Below the pieces are notes generated by a model. It was given only the letters and a program-made list of their open reading frames with translations, had not been told where the DNA came from and made no database searches. The position numbers and the translations under genes are program-made. Shown piece by piece: positions 59,995 to 64,000 of a DNA stretch of 64,000 nucleotides. Position 1 is the stretch's first letter; each line of letters starts with the position of its first letter. Source of the DNA: Phaeovulum vinaykumarii (lineage in GTDB: Bacteria; Pseudomonadota; Alphaproteobacteria; Rhodobacterales; Rhodobacteraceae); assembly GCF_900156695.1 (NCBI RefSeq), contig NZ_FTOM01000002.1, positions 558,001 to 622,000 on the forward strand, read 5' to 3'.

Positions 59995-61815
59995 ATGAGC
60001 GACACGACGGGCGCGCTGGGCGCGATCGAGGCGGCGACGGGGCTTCACCTTTCCGGGCCGATGATGGCCTTTGCGCTGGTCGGCGTGCTGGGTGTCGGCG
60101 CGCAATGGCTGGCCTGGCGGTTGAAGCTGCCGGGGATCGTGCTGATGCTGGCGGCGGGGCTTCTGGCGGGGCCGGTGTCGGGGCTGGTGGTGCCCGCGCG
60201 CGATTTCGGCGCGCTGACGGGGGCGATGATCTCGCTGGCGGTGGCGGTGATCCTGTTCGAGGGCGGGCTGGCGCTTGACGTGCACAAGCTGGGCGATGCG
60301 CGCCGCGGCGTGGCCCGGCTGGTGGCGATCGGCGCGCCGCTGGGCTGGGCGGCCTCGACGGTGGTGCTGCATTGGGGCGCCGGCCTGTCCTGGGAGGCCG
60401 CGGCCGTCTTCGGCGGCATCATGATCGTGACCGGCCCGACCGTGATCGCGCCGCTTCTGCGCCAGGCACGGCTGCCGCGACGGCCTGCGCAACTGTTGCA
60501 ATGGGAAGCCATCGTCAACGACCCGCTGGGCGCGCTGGCCGCCGTTCTGGCCTTCGAGGTGGTGCTGGTCACGCGCTCGGGCCTGCCCGCGGCCGAGGCG
60601 CTGGGCCAGATGGCGCTGGGCATCGCGCTGGCGGCGGGGCTGGGGTTCGGCGCCGGGCGCGCCATCGCCGGGGCCTTCCGCGCCGCGCGCGTGCCCGATT
60701 ACATGAAGGTGCCGGTCCTCGTGGTCACGCTGCTGGCGGTCTTTGCGCTCTGCGAGGCGGTGCTGCACGAAAGCGGCCTTCTGGCGGTGACGGTGATGGG
60801 CGTGGTCATCGCCAATGCCGGCCTGCCCAGCTTCGAGGATCTGCGCCGCTTCAAGGAACAGGCCACGATCCTTCTGGTGTCGGGGGTGTTCATCCTGCTG
60901 GCGGCGTCGATGGATTTCGGCCAGATCGCGCGGCTGGACTGGCGGGCGGGGCTGTTCGTGGCGGCGGTGGTGCTGGTGGCGCGGCCGCTGACTGTGATGG
61001 TGTCGCTGATCGGGTCCGGGCTGCCGGGGCGCGAGCGGGCGCTGATCGCCTTCACCGGCCCGCGCGGGGTGGTGCTGGTGGCGGTCGCGGGCCTTTTCGG
61101 GGAACGGCTGGCCGAGGCTGGGGTCGAGGACGGCGCGCTGATCGGGCCGCTGGCCTTCGTGCTGGTGCTGGCCACGGTGGTCCTGCACGGCTTCACCCTG
61201 GCGCCGATGGCCCGCGCGCTGGGGCTGGCGCAGAAGGGTCGGCCGGGGCTGATCGTGGTCGGTGGCGGGCGCTTCACCACCGCCCTGGCCGAGGCCCTTG
61301 CGCGCGAGAAGGTGCCGGTTCTCGTGGCCGATCCCAACCACGCGCATCTGATCCGTCCGCGCGCGGCGGGGCTGCGCATCCATTGGGGCGACATCCTCTC
61401 CGAGGAGGCCGAGACCACGCTGGAACGCGCCGAATTCGGCCGGCTGCTGGCGGCCTCCGACAATGACGCCTACAACACGCTGGTGGCGACCGACCTGGCC
61501 GCCGAATTCGGCCGCGACGCGATCTGGCAGGTGGCCCGCGCCCGCGAGGATCGCGCCAGCCACGCGCTGCCGCCGCAGCTGGGCGGGCAGGCCTTTGCCG
61601 GGCGCCGCCGCATCGAGGAGCTGGACGCGGCCCTGGCCGAGGGCGCCGAGATCCGCGCCCTGCCGCCGGGCGCGCCCCTGCCCGACGGTGCCTGGCCCCT
61701 GGCCGCGATCACCCCGCGCGACCTGCGGCTTCTGGCCGATCTGCCCGAGGAGGGCGCCCCTCAGCCCGAGGACACCACGCTTCTGGCGCTGTGCCCGCCC
61801 GCGAAGGCGGCATGA
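59995..61815 (+). CDS. Cation:proton antiporter (CPA1/NhaP-like) with C-terminal NAD-binding-like domain
   Basis: About 12 transmembrane segments in residues 15-415, with LPGIVLMLAAGLLAGPVSGL, ILFEGGLALDVHKLG, TGPTVIAPLLR and NDPLGALAAVLAFE, matching CPA1 antiporters. The cytoplasmic end holds a TrkA-N-like fold (LIVVGGGRFTTALAEALARE, HWGDILSEEAETTLERAE). The ATG at 59995 has ggaggga before it; upstream codons in the same frame cross the tandem repeat and are not protein-like. It is 606 aa. It precedes argS by 118 bp. Confidence 0.9.
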   Translation: MSDTTGALGAIEAATGLHLSGPMMAFALVGVLGVGAQWLAWRLKLPGIVLMLAAGLLAGPVSGLVVPARDFGALTGAMISLAVAVILFEGGLALDVHKLGDARRGVARLVAIGAPLGWAASTVVLHWGAGLSWEAAAVFGGIMIVTGPTVIAPLLRQARLPRRPAQLLQWEAIVNDPLGALAAVLAFEVVLVTRSGLPAAEALGQMALGIALAAGLGFGAGRAIAGAFRAARVPDYMKVPVLVVTLLAVFALCEAVLHESGLLAVTVMGVVIANAGLPSFEDLRRFKEQATILLVSGVFILLAASMDFGQIARLDWRAGLFVAAVVLVARPLTVMVSLIGSGLPGRERALIAFTGPRGVVLVAVAGLFGERLAEAGVEDGALIGPLAFVLVLATVVLHGFTLAPMARALGLAQKGRPGLIVVGGGRFTTALAEALAREKVPVLVADPNHAHLIRPRAAGLRIHWGDILSEEAETTLERAEFGRLLAASDNDAYNTLVATDLAAEFGRDAIWQVARAREDRASHALPPQLGGQAFAGRRRIEELDAALAEGAEIRALPPGAPLPDGAWPLAAITPRDLRLLADLPEEGAPQPEDTTLLALCPPAKAA

Positions 61816-61933
61816 GTGGCGGCGGGGCCGGCGGCGTGACGGGGGCAGAGCATTGACGCCGCGGCCGGGCTCTGGCAACAGCAGCCAATCTCCGAAAATG
61901 CGCGTGACTGCGCCCGTCTGACAGGTCCGACCG

Positions 61934-63673
61934 ATGAACCTTTTTGCCGATATCCGCACCGCTGTCGTGGAGGCGCTCGCCCGGCTCGAGGCCGCGGGCG
62001 ATCTTCCGGCGGGGCTCGACACCGCCAATGTGACCGTGGAGCCGCCGCGCGATCCCGCGCATGGCGACATGGCCACCAATGCCGCGATGGTGCTGGCCAA
62101 GCCCGCGGGCCGCAAGCCGCGCGAGATCGCCGAGCGCCTGGCCGCGGAACTGGCGCAGGATCCGCGCATCGCCCTGGCCGAGGTGGCCGGGCCCGGCTTC
62201 CTGAACCTGCGCCTGGCGCCCGCGGCGCTGGACGATGTGGTGCGCGCGGCGCTGGCCGCGGGGCGCGATTTCGGGCGCTCGGACATGGGCGCGGGGCGCA
62301 AGGTCAACGTCGAATTCGTCTCGGCCAACCCCACCGGCCCGATGCATGTCGGCCATACCCGCGGCGCGGTCTTCGGCGATGCGCTGGCCAGCCTGCTGGA
62401 TTTCGCGGGCTTTGACGTCACGCGCGAATATTACATCAACGACGGCGGCGCGCAGGTCGATGTCCTGGCGCGCTCGGCCTATGAACGCTACCGCGAGGCG
62501 CATGGCCTCGAGCCCGAGATCCGCGAGGGGCTCTATCCCGGCGACTATCTGATCCCGGTGGGCCAGGCGCTCAAGGACCGCTTCGGGGATCGCTACCTCG
62601 AACAGCCCGAGGCCGAATGGCTGCCGCTCTTCCGCGACTTCGCCACCGAGGCGATGATGACCATGATCCGCGAGGATCTGGCCCTTCTGGGCGTCAGGAT
62701 GGACGTCTATTCCTCGGAAAAGGCGCTTTACGGCACCGGCCGGATCGAGGCCGCGCTCGAGGCGCTGCGTGCCAAGGGGCTGATCTACGAGGGCACGCTC
62801 GAGCCGCCCAAGGGCAAGCTGCCCGAGGATTGGGAGGAGCGCGAGCAGACCCTGTTCCGCTCGACCGCCCATGGCGATGACGTCGACCGCCCGGTGATGA
62901 AATCGGACGGCAGCTGGACCTATTTCGCCCCCGACATCGCCTATCACTACGACAAGGTGACCCGCGGCTTCGACCTGCTGATCGACGTCTTCGGCGCCGA
63001 CCACGGCGGCTATGTCAAGCGGATGAAGGCGGCGGTGGCGGCGCTGTCGGACAATGCGGTGCCGCTCGACATCAAGCTGATCCAGCTGGTCAAGCTCTAT
63101 CAGAACGGCGAGCCCTTCAAGATGTCCAAGCGCGCGGGCACCTTCGTGACGCTGCGCGATGTGGTCGAACAGGCCGGCGCCGGGGTGACGCGCTTCGTCA
63201 TGCTGACGCGCAAGAACGATGCGCCGCTCGATTTCGACTTTGCCCGCGTGATCGAGCAATCCAAGGACAACCCGGTCTTCTACGTCCAATACGCCCATGC
63301 GCGTGTGTGTTCGGTGCTGCGCAAGGCCGCCGAGGCCGGCATCGCGGTCGAGGACGGGGCGCTGGCCGCGGGGCCGCTGGCCATCACCCACGAGGCCGAA
63401 CAGGCCCTGGCGCGCAAGATCGCCGAATGGCCGCGCCTGGTCGAGATTGCTGCGCGCACCAACGAACCCCACCGCATCGCCTTCTATCTCTATGAGCTGG
63501 CGTCGGATCTGCATGGGCTGTGGAACCGCGGCAACGACGAACCGTCCTTGCGCTTCTTGCAGGACGACCCCGCCGTGTCGCAGGCGAAAATCGCCCTGGC
63601 GCGGGCCGCGGCCGTTGTCATTTCGGCCGGTCTTGGTATTCTTGGCGTCACCCCCGCCGAAGAGATGCGCTAG
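61934..63673 (+). CDS. argS: Arginyl-tRNA synthetase
   Basis: Class I synthetase charging tRNA-Arg. An N-terminal additional domain ([19 protein letters not shown]) leads to [19 protein letters not shown] (HVGH equals HIGH), [12 protein letters not shown], and [14 protein letters not shown] (KMSKR). A C-terminal DALR anticodon-binding domain ends in [11 protein letters not shown]. The length of 579 aa is normal. Followed by a SPOR-type gene, as in other Rhodobacteraceae. Confidence 0.96.
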   Translation: MNLFADIRTAVVEALARLEAAGDLPAGLDTANVTVEPPRDPAHGDMATNAAMVLAKPAGRKPREIAERLAAELAQDPRIALAEVAGPGFLNLRLAPAALDDVVRAALAAGRDFGRSDMGAGRKVNVEFVSANPTGPMHVGHTRGAVFGDALASLLDFAGFDVTREYYINDGGAQVDVLARSAYERYREAHGLEPEIREGLYPGDYLIPVGQALKDRFGDRYLEQPEAEWLPLFRDFATEAMMTMIREDLALLGVRMDVYSSEKALYGTGRIEAALEALRAKGLIYEGTLEPPKGKLPEDWEEREQTLFRSTAHGDDVDRPVMKSDGSWTYFAPDIAYHYDKVTRGFDLLIDVFGADHGGYVKRMKAAVAALSDNAVPLDIKLIQLVKLYQNGEPFKMSKRAGTFVTLRDVVEQAGAGVTRFVMLTRKNDAPLDFDFARVIEQSKDNPVFYVQYAHARVCSVLRKAAEAGIAVEDGALAAGPLAITHEAEQALARKIAEWPRLVEIAARTNEPHRIAFYLYELASDLHGLWNRGNDEPSLRFLQDDPAVSQAKIALARAAAVVISAGLGILGVTPAEEMR

Positions 63674-63802
63674 GCATCCGGCGCGGATCCTTCGACGGGC
63701 CGCGGGTGGCTTCTGCCCGCTGCCCTCCCGGTGCCGATCGGGGCGCGCGGGACGCGGGGGCGATGCCCCCGAGGCGCGGCGTTGCCCCAGGCGAGGCGTT
63801 GA

Positions 63803-64000
63803 ATGACAGGCAGATCCGGCCCATCCCATCCCGAAAGCACGCCCCAGGGTGCTGCGCGTCTGGCCAGCCGGCTGGGCGTGGTGCTATCGGCGGCGCTTGT
63901 CGGGGGGCTGGTCTGGTGGGGCTATGGCCTTGTCATGCGCGACGTGACCGGGGTGCCGGTTCTGCGCGCGCTGGAAGGTCCGGCGCGCATCGCCCCCGAA
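63803..64000 (+). CDS. N-terminal part of a SPOR-domain-type membrane protein (cut by window end)
   Basis: The ATG at 63803 opens a frame to the end of the window (66 codons). It begins MTGRSGPSHPESTPQG, then one transmembrane helix (LGVVLSAALVGGLVWWGYGL), then periplasmic sequence (VTGVPVLRALEGPARIAPE). The position directly after argS and the single N-terminal anchor fit the SPOR-domain protein found there in Rhodobacteraceae; the SPOR domain itself would lie outside the window, so the call rests on context. Confidence 0.65.
   Translation, partial: MTGRSGPSHPESTPQGAARLASRLGVVLSAALVGGLVWWGYGLVMRDVTGVPVLRALEGPARIAPE

Overview
The window is GC-rich chromosomal DNA from an alphaproteobacterium, most likely a member of the Rhodobacterales (Rhodobacteraceae/Paracoccaceae). 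The signs are a CcrM-type GANTC methylase beside rnhB, a BztABCD-type glutamate/aspartate ABC transporter, an ATP12 chaperone, direct-repeat LexA boxes (GTTC-N7-GTTC), argS followed by a SPOR-type protein gene, and a LuxR/LuxI pair. Coding density is high and almost every gene has an ordinary housekeeping or transport role. I see no prophage, insertion sequence, integrase or CRISPR array.

Layout, left to right. 1-3148: a type I secretion ATPase (cut by the window edge) and its HlyD-like adaptor. 3179-7091: lytic transglycosylase, a small unknown protein, then ccrM and rnhB on the minus strand. 7142-8830: two secreted proteins on divergent strands and a membrane-anchored winged-helix protein that looks like a ToxR-type one-component regulator. 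8909-11282: carboxynorspermidine decarboxylase and dehydrogenase (polyamine synthesis), a terminator, then tRNA-Gly(TCC). 11548-17639: 5-oxoprolinase and a UvrD-like helicase with a LexA box. 17693-24971 (minus): CPA2 cation antiporter, a very long low-complexity protein that seems to join a GspL/PilM-like and a GspC/PilP-like end, and MetY. 25221-32551: an orphan DTD-motif protein, trpA, ychF, a frameshifted unknown gene, a SixA phosphatase, a divergent TrpB paralogue and a 2Fe-2S ferredoxin.

32931-37446 is the minus-strand bztABCD operon. 37709-40656 (minus) holds crcB, an RluC-type pseudouridine synthase, a HAD phosphatase and ATP12, tightly packed. Next come rarA, the luxR-luxI pair and bcp. 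44544-52241 (plus) holds a DUF3971/AsmA-like protein, queA, an MFS transporter and a lipoamide dehydrogenase. 52372-55795 holds a rhodanese and uvrA with its LexA box. The last part holds an esterase, a small membrane protein plus cytochrome b561 under probable FnrL-type boxes, a DEAD-box helicase, a cation:proton antiporter, argS and the start of a SPOR-type gene.

Regulatory signals that link genes: two SOS boxes (uvrD-like, uvrA), a cluster of GANTC sites in the ccrM leader that suggests control by methylation state, paired FNR-family boxes in front of the cytochrome b561 locus, and a sigma70-like promoter with an 11-bp palindrome immediately in front of luxR. The best candidates for undescribed biology are the secreted protein/membrane winged-helix pair at 7798-8830 and the fused secretion/pilus-like protein at 19840-23469. 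All family assignments come from reading motifs by eye; no database search was run.
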